Positions 57,401 to 62,894 of a stretch of DNA of 62,894 nucleotides are shown here, piece by piece. Location of the stretch: positions 1 to 62,894 of the forward strand of contig JASANE010001750.1 in NCBI GenBank assembly GCA_030248225.1. Reading direction: 5' to 3'. The stretch's first letter is position 1. Each line of letters begins with the position of its first letter. Both the position numbers and the translations under genes were made by a program. Source of the DNA: Trileptium ribeirensis (taxonomy: Eukaryota; Nematoda; Enoplea; Enoplida; Thoracostomopsidae). Below the pieces are notes generated by a model. That model searched no databases and had not been told where the DNA came from. It saw nothing but the letters and a program-made list of their open reading frames with translations.

Positions 57401-58754
57401 TTCCGTCGATGTGCTGTGAAAAAATCACATTTGCAATATCGATAACCGTTGCAATTAGTTATTTATTTATGCTTTTAGAAAGTAAGTTCTTAACAATGAT
57501 GTTGATTGAAAACTACATAATAAAACATGGAAGGCGTAGCTGAAAATTTATTTAATTTATTAAAATACTATCACAATCTTTTTCACGACCACAAGGTGTT
57601 CGTTCGATTTTAATTTTTGCGCAAGGTGAACGAAAACGTTATATCGCTTACGCCGTTTTGCCATTGCCAATATGCAAAGGCAATTAATTATTGCCTTGCT
57701 GTATCTAAGTAGTTAATGTAATTTCTAAAGACAGCACGTTATTTATGCAAAGCCAATTACTTTTCCATACCTAATTATCAAATATTTTCGAAGACCACAC
57801 GTTATTTACGCAAAGCCAATTGCTTTCATATACCTAAGCAGCTAATATTATTTTTGAAGACCACATGTTATTTATGCAAAGCAAATTGCTTTTCCCATAT
57901 CTAAGTATCTGATATTATATCCGAAATCCACACGTTATTTGTACAAAGACAATTACTTTCCTATATCTAAGTCCATAAATATTATTTCCGAAGACCACAC
58001 GTTATGGTTTATGTTTGAAATACTACATTTAAGAAATTAGATTAGTATTGGCTTTTGACCTCACAAATAGAACACTAGACATATGGATAGTTACGCTTGC
58101 AATTAGCGCATGTTGAACTCTTAGCGTGAATCTTTGCAATGTCTTATAGCTCACCGATATCAAATTAAACATTTGCTTGCTATGAGAGTTGCATTTCTGC
58201 CATTTAACACATATGACGGCCTAATGTCAATGCGAATACAGGGTTTCACTCTGACAGAATGCAAATCTATTTTACCAATGGAAAGTCAAGTTACTGCGAT
58301 TCGGTATTTAAGGTATTAAGGTAAAACAGACTATATAAGCATGTCCCATCAAGTATACGACTGTCAGTCACATTTGTCTGAAACAATGAGTAAAAGCATC
58401 TTCTTAATTTTCATATTGTCAACAGTCACTCAGAAATTATTTAATACTTAGGAACTATTTTAATACTTCAACGTCCTAATTTCAACAACGCAGCATCGAG
58501 CTACTAAAATTATTTTTGGTGTGTTTATGTGATAGCAGGTAAAAGGAATTTGTAAAGCTTCAAATTCGGCTTGAGCGGAAAGCAGTTATATGAATTAATC
58601 ATATTTTAGGCCTTATACCGCCGGTTAGTAATGGTATGCCTATGTTGGCTAACTATCTAGTGTTCATGTTTGGATTATCGTGTGCGTGCATTATCGTCAC
58701 AATTTTCACGTTAAACTTCTTTTACAGAGAAGCCGATCACTACAAAATGCCGAA
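39315..58754 (+). CDS. Nicotinic acetylcholine receptor, alpha-type subunit (seven exons, 5' and 3' ends missing)
   Basis: The product would be one subunit of a pentameric Cys-loop cation channel in the plasma membrane, gated by acetylcholine in typical members. Exons 39315-39451, 46540-46584, 52282-52391, 53763-53865, 55132-55263, 57160-57481 and 58610-58754 join in phase. They give in order the N-terminal helix (EYEKPVRPV), [16 protein letters not shown], loop A ([10 protein letters not shown]), [11 protein letters not shown], the 13-residue Cys loop with FPFDEQNC, loop B Trp (LWTHEA), loop C with vicinal cysteines ([10 protein letters not shown]), M1 ([14 protein letters not shown]), M2 and M3 (LIPPVSNG..). 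The 45- and 110-bp exons match the plan of animal nAChR genes. The vicinal pair marks it alpha-type, yet loop A has Glu for Tyr, loop C has Ser for the first Tyr, and M2 is atypical. The signal peptide, M3-M4 loop and M4 were not seen. Confidence 0.92.
41030..41325 (+). repeat. Member of the dispersed GC-rich / GGCAAAAATTGG repeat family
   Basis: A GC-rich head (CTCGAGATC region) is followed by an A-rich block with GGGGAAAATTGGAAAAAAG (about 41,096-41,220), then GC-rich sequence ending GCGCATATATGATTG, a variant of the family terminus. Confidence 0.55.
41448..41915. repeat. Three tandem copies of a ~155-bp unit
   Basis: Copies begin at about 41,448, 41,603 and 41,759 (GTTAAAAT..TTG.TGCCGTT). 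They share TTACTAGCCTGTTTTGTTTT, ATAGCATTAATATGGAGTTT and GTGGGCAGGTATATAGTAAA. The third copy is slightly more diverged. Confidence 0.93.
42360..42660. repeat. AT-rich low-complexity repeats with AAATATCGCTG motif
   Basis: Repeats of TTTTTAAATATCGCTG, some followed by CGGTCTTTCGTAGT (about 42,383, 42,405, 42,540 and 42,628), are mixed with TTTGAATATTTGAAT runs. It looks like slippage-generated sequence. Confidence 0.75.
43339..43731. mobile_element. MITE-like element, copy 2 (~390 bp)
   Basis: The left end GCGTTTACGTTATAAAGGACC and the right end (complement of GGTCCTTTATAACGTAAACGC) pair almost perfectly over about 45 bp, through CATGTGAAAGTTTTGTCC. The interior has imperfect repeats of ACACCATCCACAAACACATT and GGTGT/ACACC palindromes and no coding frame. 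It shares its termini and interior style with 32,271-32,700. The target duplication is unclear. Confidence 0.88.
45540..45910 (-). repeat. Member of the dispersed GC-rich repeat family, minus orientation
   Basis: A GC-rich part (about 45,550-45,670) is followed by GGGGAAATTTTTGAAATTTA, a T-rich block with CCAATTTTCCC and CCGATTTTTGCCC, then a GC-rich end near 45,905. This is the mirror order of the plus-strand copies. Overlapping frames on both strands here (45402-45706) are artefacts of composition. Confidence 0.55.
46540..46584 (+). CDS. nAChR subunit, 45-bp exon
   Basis: Acceptor TTATTTCAG and donor GTAAGC at 46585. Fifteen codons read [15 protein letters not shown], phase 0 in and out. 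It corresponds to the DEKNQ.LTTN.WL. segment, which is coded by a 45-bp exon in many animal nAChR genes. The first residue is His in place of the usual Asp. Confidence 0.95.
47185..47475 (+). repeat. Member of the dispersed GC-rich / GGCAAAAATTGG repeat family
   Basis: Head with CGCCCCGCCCCAAGCACC, then CTAAGGTGTGTGG (compare CAAGGTGTGGG in the copy at 61.9 kb), an A-rich block with several AAATTGGCAAAAA motifs, TTTTGACAACC, a C-rich tail and GACCTTCGGCACCTATGG in place of the usual terminus. Confidence 0.7.
48680..48788. repeat. Inverted-repeat remnant with GGCC-rich core
   Basis: GTAAAATCCGTCGGCCAGCCGAA near 48,680 pairs imperfectly with TTCGGTTGGCCTGCCGTTAA..ATTTTAC near 48,788; the centre has AACGGCCGTT and AGCGGCCGC. 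It could be a small palindromic MITE. A related GGCCGGCC-rich stretch is at 52,020-52,150. The gypsy element lies 34 bp to the right. Confidence 0.45.
48817..48821 (+). repeat. gypsy target-site duplication, left copy
   Basis: GCAGG, identical to 51666-51670. Five bases is typical for Ty3/gypsy integrase. Confidence 0.85.
48822..49210 (-). repeat. 3' LTR of the gypsy element (389 bp)
   Basis: Near-identical to 51275-51665, differing at scattered positions. Terminal TGTTGT..ATAACA. Confidence 0.93.
49331..49690 (-). pseudogene. gypsy integrase C-terminal fragment
   Basis: Minus-strand reading gives [18 protein letters not shown], then [15 protein letters not shown] and [12 protein letters not shown], resembling the C-terminal module of gypsy integrases that ends in W.RH..QLR. 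It lies directly after the protease/RT-start fragment, one frame off, so the deletion junction is at about 49,680-49,700. Confidence 0.75.
49690..50417 (-). pseudogene. gypsy zinc knuckles, protease and RT start, degenerate
   Basis: Two CX2CX4HX4C knuckles, [14 protein letters not shown] (50366-50325) and [14 protein letters not shown] (50306-50265), are followed about 50 residues later by a retropepsin-like segment. There the catalytic triad position reads DTAT in place of DSG/DTG, so protease activity is unlikely. [14 protein letters not shown] is the C-terminal protease motif. [12 protein letters not shown] near the end is the start of the RT region, where the coding sequence is cut by the internal deletion. 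Confidence 0.85.
50418..51181 (-). pseudogene. gypsy gag, frameshifted
   Basis: It begins at the ATG complement at 51181 with a Gln-rich coiled segment ([20 protein letters not shown]), then [20 protein letters not shown], the gag start typical of the family. The stop after SVSDNK (50903) and further frame changes near 50,860 and 50,600 break it. Later pieces are [20 protein letters not shown] and [18 protein letters not shown]. Confidence 0.82.
51275..51665 (-). repeat. 5' LTR of the gypsy element (391 bp)
   Basis: Partner of 48822-49210. On the minus strand the sequence just inside, GAAGCTTTCTCGCTC, stands where the primer-binding site should be but does not show the usual TGG start. Confidence 0.93.
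51666..51670 (+). repeat. gypsy target-site duplication, right copy
   Basis: GCAGG, identical to 48817-48821. Confidence 0.85.
51671..52281. other. nAChR intron, right of the gypsy insertion
   Basis: Mostly AT-rich, with a GC patch at about 52,020-52,150 containing CGGCCGGCCGGCGGCC. The antisense frame 51899-52186 overlaps it and is not supported. Confidence 0.5.
52282..52391 (+). CDS. nAChR subunit, 110-bp exon (loop A)
   Basis: Acceptor ATGTTTTAG and donor GTAAAT at 52392. It reads [35 protein letters not shown], phase 0 in, phase 2 out. The 110-bp length equals that of the matching exon in other animals. The loop A position, Tyr in most alpha subunits (..LYNN), is Glu (VLENN), as in gamma/delta-type subunits. 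Confidence 0.95.
52392..53762. other. nAChR intron (1.4 kb)
   Basis: AT-rich, no gene or repeat identified. The 52781-52984 frame is not supported. Confidence 0.6.
53763..53865 (+). CDS. nAChR subunit, exon before the Cys loop
   Basis: Acceptor ATATTTAG and donor GTGAGC at 53866. The first base completes Asn; it then reads [19 protein letters not shown] and [15 protein letters not shown], matching the [12 protein letters not shown] segment. The last Cys is the first of the Cys loop. Exits in phase 0. Confidence 0.95.
54108..54255 (-). repeat. GC-rich family fragment, minus orientation
   Basis: It starts AGCATACATGCGGGCAGGGG, the complement of the family terminus, and continues in runs of seven G or C with short inverted repeats. 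Confidence 0.65.
54710..54850 (+). repeat. GC-rich family fragment, plus orientation
   Basis: C-run blocks ending CCGACCGTCGGCATGTATGA, almost the same terminus as at the window start. It forms a potential large inverted pair with the fragment 460 bp to the left. Confidence 0.7.
55132..55263 (+). CDS. nAChR subunit, Cys-loop exon
   Basis: Acceptor TTATTTCAG. It reads [20 protein letters not shown], then [14 protein letters not shown]: Cys loop with 13 residues between cysteines (the first is in the previous exon), the FPFD motif and the loop B Trp. The donor is uncertain; GTTAGA at 55264 is chosen because it keeps phase 0 with the next exon. That choice leaves a longer loop F than usual. Confidence 0.85.
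55264..57159. other. nAChR intron (1.9 kb) with a minisatellite
   Basis: The left half is AT-rich. A stretch at 55,505-55,720 stays open in one frame and is flanked by CAG and TTTCAG, but shows no receptor motif. The right half is the ~118-bp repeat array. Confidence 0.55.
56260..57040. repeat. Minisatellite, about seven copies of a ~118-bp unit
   Basis: Each unit has ATCATGCTGCGGACAGCTAT, CTGTACTTACAATAGTAACTT, TTCGAGTTCGTTTACAGA and AAGGTTTCGAAATTTGTTTA. Anchors recur at about 56,277, 56,395, 56,513, 56,631, 56,750, 56,866 and 56,983. Copies differ at 5-15% of positions by eye. It ends about 120 bp before the next exon, and frames inside it are artefacts. Confidence 0.93.
57160..57481 (+). 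CDS. nAChR subunit, loop C-M1-M2 exon
   Basis: Acceptor TATTTTTAG and donor GTAAGT at 57482; 107 codons plus one base. It reads [20 protein letters not shown], then [17 protein letters not shown] with the vicinal cysteines (57271-57276), the pre-M1 [10 protein letters not shown]1 with [13 protein letters not shown], and M2 (from [17 protein letters not shown]). Against the usual GEK start M2 has CCEK; 9' is Val where Leu is nearly universal. The Glu ring at -1' is kept, which fits a cation channel. Confidence 0.95.
57482..58609. other. nAChR intron (1.1 kb) with a minisatellite
   Basis: Contains the ~63-bp repeats at 57,665-58,010; the remainder is AT-rich. The 58134-58319 frame is not supported. 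Confidence 0.6.
57665..58010. repeat. Minisatellite, about five copies of a ~65-bp unit
   Basis: The unit holds CACACGTTATTTATGCAAAG, CCAATTACTTTTCCATA and CTAAGTA, with GAAGACCACACGTTAT recurring at about 57,730, 57,793, 57,860, 57,926 and 57,990. Moderately diverged. Confidence 0.88.
58610..58754 (+). CDS. nAChR subunit, M3 exon
   Basis: Acceptor ATATTTTAG and donor GTAGGT at 58755. The split codon gives Ser, then [38 protein letters not shown] and READHYKMP, matching IPPTS..PLIG.YLLF..., M3, and the H.MP.W start of the intracellular loop. It exits in phase 2, so the next exon should start with a base completing Lys and then probably Trp. That exon was not found before the window end. Confidence 0.93.
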
Positions 58755-59335
58755 GTAGGTACTTATTCTGCCATATTTTACAAATACCAGGTACGGATAA
58801 ATCATTTCTGATAACAGCGGGACAAGAATAATCCCGCCACGCACTTGAGAAAACCAACTCCACCCAACCCAACGAAAACGCTGCAAAAGAAGCATTCAAA
58901 AAATGCAGAAAGATACAAATAAAAAATGAAAAAAAACAAAACAGCAGAGCAACAGAAGCCCACACACAATCACGAAAGACAAAACTTTTGCACAAATGTA
59001 AAAAAATGAAAAAAAGCTAAAATGGAAAAAAAAAAATTACAACAACTCAGCGGAGCACCACTCTCATCAATAAAAACCAAAAAGAAGACACGCGGTAGTA
59101 ATTATTTCTCAACACCTCCTACGTAAAGTGATACACAAAAACAGCCGCAAAAGCAAAGAAAGGAAAAAATTTAAACGCGCAAAGTATATAGAATCATAAT
59201 ATAACATAGCTCAAAGGGAGAAAGAATTATGTAACAGGGCCGCTTCGGCCCTGTCACGACTATTTCAAGAGCCCCGCACTCAAAATTGTACCGGGACGTG
59301 TTGACGTTTGGCTGTGGGTAAACAAAAAGGGTCGT
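58755..59335. other. A-rich intronic sequence with a short hairpin
   Basis: A long A-rich plus strand (58,880-59,200) gives a spurious minus frame at 58711-58995. A perfect 9-bp stem ACAGGGCCG/CGGCCCTGT with a 3-base loop sits at 59234-59254. Confidence 0.55.
59234..59254. repeat. Perfect 9-bp-stem hairpin
   Basis: ACAGGGCCG-CTT-CGGCCCTGT, GC-rich in an A-rich stretch just before the repeat array. Significance unknown. Confidence 0.7.
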
Positions 59336-59337
59336 AT

Positions 59338-59760
59338 TATAACAATGAACAATTTTTGTATAAAATGCTGTTTGTAATAATGAACCATTTTTGTATAAAA
59401 TGCTCATCGTAATAATGAACAATTTTTGTATAAAATGCTGTTTGTAATAACGAACCATTTTTGTATAAAATGCTCATCGTAATAATGAACAATTTTTGTA
59501 TAAAATGCTGATTGTAATAATGAACAATTATTGTACAAAATGCTGGTTGTAATAATGAACAATTTTTGTATCAAATGCCGTTTGTAATAATGAACGATTT
59601 TTGTATAGAATGCCGTTTGTATAAATGAACAAAGTTTGTATAGAATGCCGTTTACAAGAACGAACGATTTTTGTGTAAAATGTTGTCTATATTAAGGAAC
59701 AGTTCTGTATAAAATGTTGTTTATCTTGATGAATTGTTTCATATAACGTGTTATACAAAT
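59338..59760. repeat. Minisatellite, about 11-12 copies of a ~34-bp unit
   Basis: The unit AATGAACAATTTTTGTATAA plus AATGCTGTTTGTAATA repeats with a 33-36-bp period. The first eight copies are close and the last three to four progressively diverged (TTGTGTAAAATGTTGTCTAT and similar). The antisense frame 59171-59458 lies in it and is not a gene. Confidence 0.93.
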
Positions 59761-60700
59761 GTCGCGTAATATCAGTAATTGTCCAGTGTAACGTGTTGCA
59801 TCCTTCTGTCGTAATCTATGATTCCGCTAGGGACGAGTGTTGTAACCTGGCTAAGTCACGAGGAGCTGAGCTGTCTCAACCGACCTGTAAGACTGAGGAT
59901 GAAACCCCACACCAACGGTAACTGGAAATTGGTTGAAAATCCAACTAGCCGACACTATGTGTTATAGGGTGACGGGTACGACCGTCCGGGAATAGGAGGC
60001 CCCTGGCTGCACGGTCAAGAAAACACGCTGGTTAAGAATAAAATTAAAAATATTAAATTTACTTGGTTTTAGCGATACACTAAGTAATGGTCACGGAAAA
60101 CAACTAGTCAAAAATAAGCGGAAAGCACACTTTTGGTAGCCTTCGCAATTCTAAGGGACGACGTATGCCGGGTTAATTCGAAGGCCCGCCATCGGCTACG
60201 GTACCCTGATCCGGAGAATAACCGGAGCAGGCTAGTAGAACACATCGGGAATCGCGGACGGACATCCAAAACCGCCCCGGACAACGCCAGAACTTCGCCT
60301 GTAATACGTAGAGACGATCGCTACTTACGCTAGGTAGGATTGTTAACGTGGAACCCGGACTGTCACTTTCCATATAGTTAGGACATATCACATATAAAAT
60401 ATGTACATGTATCCATGTATGTGTGTGCCCTGTGGACCACTTTTAGACGAGACCGCCTTGTTTACTTAGCCTATTGCAGTATGCAACTAATACGAACCCC
60501 TACTTTCCGACTTTCCCATCGCCATACCCTACGTCGGAACTGGCGCATGCGACCCCTCGTTTTGTTTACCGCGACTAGTTGGATCCAGCCCTATGCTGTG
60601 AATCTCCGCCCGAAGCCCCGCTGACCCGCAGCAGCCACGCGAAGTTGCCTAGAAAGCTGTTGTCAACTGCTGATGGGCACCGATAATTCGATATTTTTCG
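59761..60700. other. GC-richer block, probably mobile-element derived, no recognised protein
   Basis: From about 59,850 the composition turns GC-richer (GACGGGTACGACCGTCCGGG near 59,972; GGAGGCCCCTGGCTGCACGG). The frames at 60133-60333, 60173-60391 and 60415-60624 overlap on both strands and show no domain. Terminal repeats were not found. Confidence 0.4.
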
Positions 60701-61110
60701 CTCTACTCTAAAATGGGCGAATCACCCCTCATTGGATTCGTCTCGACGAGACATTGCCAAAAATACCCGGCGGGTCTCGCTCCGCCGCCCCGTTAACCCG
60801 TACGACCAACAAACGCGCCCCCCATTGTAGCCACGACTCTCTCTAATCGCACCAATTTTAGTACCGTTTTTACCCTTACCGCCCCAGTGGCGATATCACC
60901 CCTCGTTCGAACCGCCGTTGGACGCTGAGTCCAACGATACCCGGCGGGCGTCGCTCCGCCCATCCGTTAACGCAGGAGAGCCCGCTAAACGCCCCCATAC
61001 TAATACACATCAGAACCCATAAGTGGGTTCCGGCCCGCTATTACGTCCTTCCCCCTCGTGTTTGGTATCAATCGACACCGTTTTCCGTCCTGGGACCAAA
61101 TTTGGCCCCA
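60700..61110. repeat. Degenerate ~175-bp tandem repeats with CCGGCGGGTCGCTCCGCC motif
   Basis: CACCCCTCATTGGA..ATACCCGGCGGGTCTCGCTCCGCC..CCGTTAAC at about 60,723-60,795 recurs at about 60,896-60,972. A third, weaker partial copy starts at about 61,050. Conserved pieces are separated by variable sequence. Confidence 0.65.
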
Positions 61111-61856
61111 GCCCCTCGAAATTCCCACCGGATTCCCCTTGTCCCGCTTTCCTTCCCGCATCTGCCCTTGTAGTCCTTGCTGTCCTTTTGCTTACGTCCA
61201 ATTGAATAGCGATTTTTTAATAATTGATTTCCTCATGCTTTCGTTTCATGGGCGTCATGTTTTGGATTGATAAGGTCAGCTACGTAGGTACTTGAATACA
61301 TATAGTAAAATGTCGATATAAAGAATATGAACTAGGGCGCAAGTAGTTAAATGGTGTTGAATTCCAACCTATGATCAGCCGTCGATAGCGTCGTTGAGAA
61401 CCAGGATACAGAAGCTTACTGGATGTGTACGGAGAAAGATATGTTTAAAGAAATATTCACTACCGCCGACAAGCGTCCTCAAATTTTAAATGTTTAAACT
61501 AAAAATTTGCAAGACTATTATTTGTTAAAGCCGAAAAAGTACATAGCTATGCAACAGGAATTGTGTTTGTTTTATCGAACTGTATGTGTAGACAAGAACA
61601 TGCCAACGAATAGTGTCACATGCTTGTGAAAATTTTCACTATTTACTTTACCACATTTGAATCCAAGCTTATAACATAAAATAACGGAGTGATTTAATTA
61701 CTGTTAGTAAGGTCGCTATTGACTTCTAGGCAGATAAGGTAGGAAGCATGGTTTACCTTTTATTTGGATATTTTGGTTATTTTGCATCATTACAACTCGT
61801 TATTTGCAACAGCACCGCTGAAATTTTTTTTAAAACTTACTTCATACATACCAATG
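61111..61856. other. Transition to AT-rich sequence
   Basis: The overlapping frames at 61010-61270 are from C-rich repeat DNA and have no domain. After about 61,200 the sequence is AT-rich and nothing is seen. Confidence 0.5.
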
Positions 61857-62192
61857 TAGGGGCTCGTGGGAGCTACTTCACCGCGTCCTGAGGACTCAAT
61901 CTAGTCGCCTGAGGGTGCCACGCCACCTCCCCCACAAATCCTTTTCCGCTCTCAGGGTGCCACGTTACCCGATCTCTATCGGATCCGATCTAGCCGCCTT
62001 AGGGTGCCAGCCTAGCCCCGCCCCGACCAAGGTGTGGGAATTTTTTGCAAAACTATGAGAAATTGGCAAAAATGAGGGGGAGGAAAGTCGTCAAATTTTT
62101 GTCACCACCACCACCTTGACGACCCACCGAAGGGCCAGTACCCCCGGTATGAAATTTCTCCCTGTGACCTCGTTGTGTCAGCATGTATGACT
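61857..62192 (+). repeat. Best-preserved member of the dispersed GC-rich / GGCAAAAATTGG repeat family
   Basis: The head has three AGGGTGCCA(CG/GC) strings (about 61,911, 61,955 and 62,001). Next come CCCCGCCCCGACCAAGGTGTG, an A-rich block GAGAAATTGGCAAAAATGAG, GGAAAGTCGTCAAATTTTTG, a C-rich tail, and the terminus GTGTCAGCATGTATGACT. No frame codes for a known protein, and the antisense 62053-62235 frame is an artefact. Confidence 0.75.
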
Positions 62193-62685
62193 TACCGTAT
62201 GCTATGGTAGCTGCATATTTTTTTAAATCGTCCAAGCTATTTATATAGATGAATTTATTTTATATAGGTTGTTTTCATTTATTCACATGTATTTTTGATT
62301 GGTCACTTGTGTTAATTTAGTAAACACTAGATTATTATTTATTCAATTCATTGTCATAAAAAATACGATTTCGTAATAAATTAAAAATGCGTATAATATA
62401 TAAAAAACGGTAAATTTACGTAATAATGACGATGAGTATTTGTTAGAAAAGAGAAGTCAACTTTTTCTGGAAATCAATATAGTGGCGCTGGCCCGGTTTT
62501 CAAACAGAGCGCCAAATTGCCTACTAAAGTGATGTCACAAACATTTTCCTCCCAAAAATTATATTAAACTAGATCGATTTCTCTTTATTGACAATAATTA
62601 GTTTAAATTTCACAAAATATTGCGGATATTTTCTATTATGACGCCAAGTTGTGAAATTAATTATTATAATATTTGATTTCTCTAA
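62193..62685. other. AT-rich sequence
   Basis: No feature seen. Confidence 0.6.
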
Positions 62686-62894
62686 AGTCTCGTGGAGCGA
62701 GACGCTATTTCTCGCCAACATCTGTCTAAAATGGGGGTTTTATACAACTGCGGCCTAAACCTGGAGATTCAAACAGAGATCTTTGTAGTTACAGATAAAG
62801 ATGAAGAGATTTTGCTTTACCGAATCCTTGTTAACAAACCCGGAAGATCATCATTATTCTCAATCTCTCGGGAAGCACACGAACTGAACGAGTA
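62686..62894 (+). CDS. Open frame running off the window end, possible first exon of another gene
   Basis: One frame stays open from after the TAA at 62683-62685 to the window end. It has an ATG at 62731 followed by GVLYNCGLNLEIQTEIFVVT, DKDEEILLYRILVNKPGRSS and LFSISREAHELNE. The composition is more protein-like than neighbouring frames (mixed charged and hydrophobic, with heptad-like spacing). The family is not recognised, and it is not the missing M4 exon of the receptor. It could be a gene start, an internal exon, or chance. Confidence 0.4.

Overview
This window is nuclear DNA from an animal, most likely an invertebrate. It is AT-rich and intron-rich, and it contains a nicotinic acetylcholine receptor subunit gene split by GT-AG introns whose exon plan matches other animals. 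It also carries hAT, mariner, Ty3/gypsy, tRNA-SINE and MITE-like elements. There is no bacterial-style gene packing. I cannot name the species from sequence alone. Most open frames above 60 codons are chance; the real coding sequence sits in short exons below that size, found by joining splice sites, reading phase and protein similarity.

Layout. 1-2.4 kb: tail of a dispersed repeat, then AT-rich sequence with a cluster of the palindrome GTTCGCGAAC. 2.4-6.6 kb: GC-rich, repeat-like, no recognisable protein. 6,617-8,776: complete but defective hAT transposon with 8-bp target duplications and terminal inverted repeats. 9-14 kb: mostly featureless AT-rich DNA, with a 186-bp tandem duplication. 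13,979-15,714: about 19 nearly identical copies of a 91-bp unit. 17,582-31,553 (+): exons of one or two genes I do not recognise (five exons to 25,060; three exons 29,929-31,553 with a poly(A) signal). Their introns hold a mariner fossil, a tRNA-like repeat head, a ~1.3-kb repeat array and, on the minus strand, a truncated gypsy gag. 32-39 kb: a MITE, a SINE and empty AT-rich DNA.

39,315-58,754 (+): seven exons of an alpha-type (vicinal-cysteine) nicotinic acetylcholine receptor subunit, from the start of the extracellular domain through M3. The signal-peptide exon and the M3-M4 loop/M4 exons were not found. Several residues of the acetylcholine site and the pore differ from the family norm. 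Its introns contain a second MITE, three ~155-bp repeats, a nearly intact but internally deleted Ty3/gypsy element with two LTRs and a 5-bp target duplication, and several minisatellites.

58.8-62.9 kb: an A-rich stretch, a ~34-bp repeat array, a GC-rich repeat-like block, another copy of the dispersed GC-rich family, and an open frame running off the window end.

The most noteworthy items are the divergent receptor subunit; an exon-intron boundary duplicated in tandem in the unrecognised gene; a dispersed composite repeat family ending in GGCATGTATGAT, with about ten copies here; the GTTCGCGAAC cluster; and a perfect 33-bp-arm hairpin inside a mariner fossil. All splice joins are inferred by reading; no search or transcript evidence was available.
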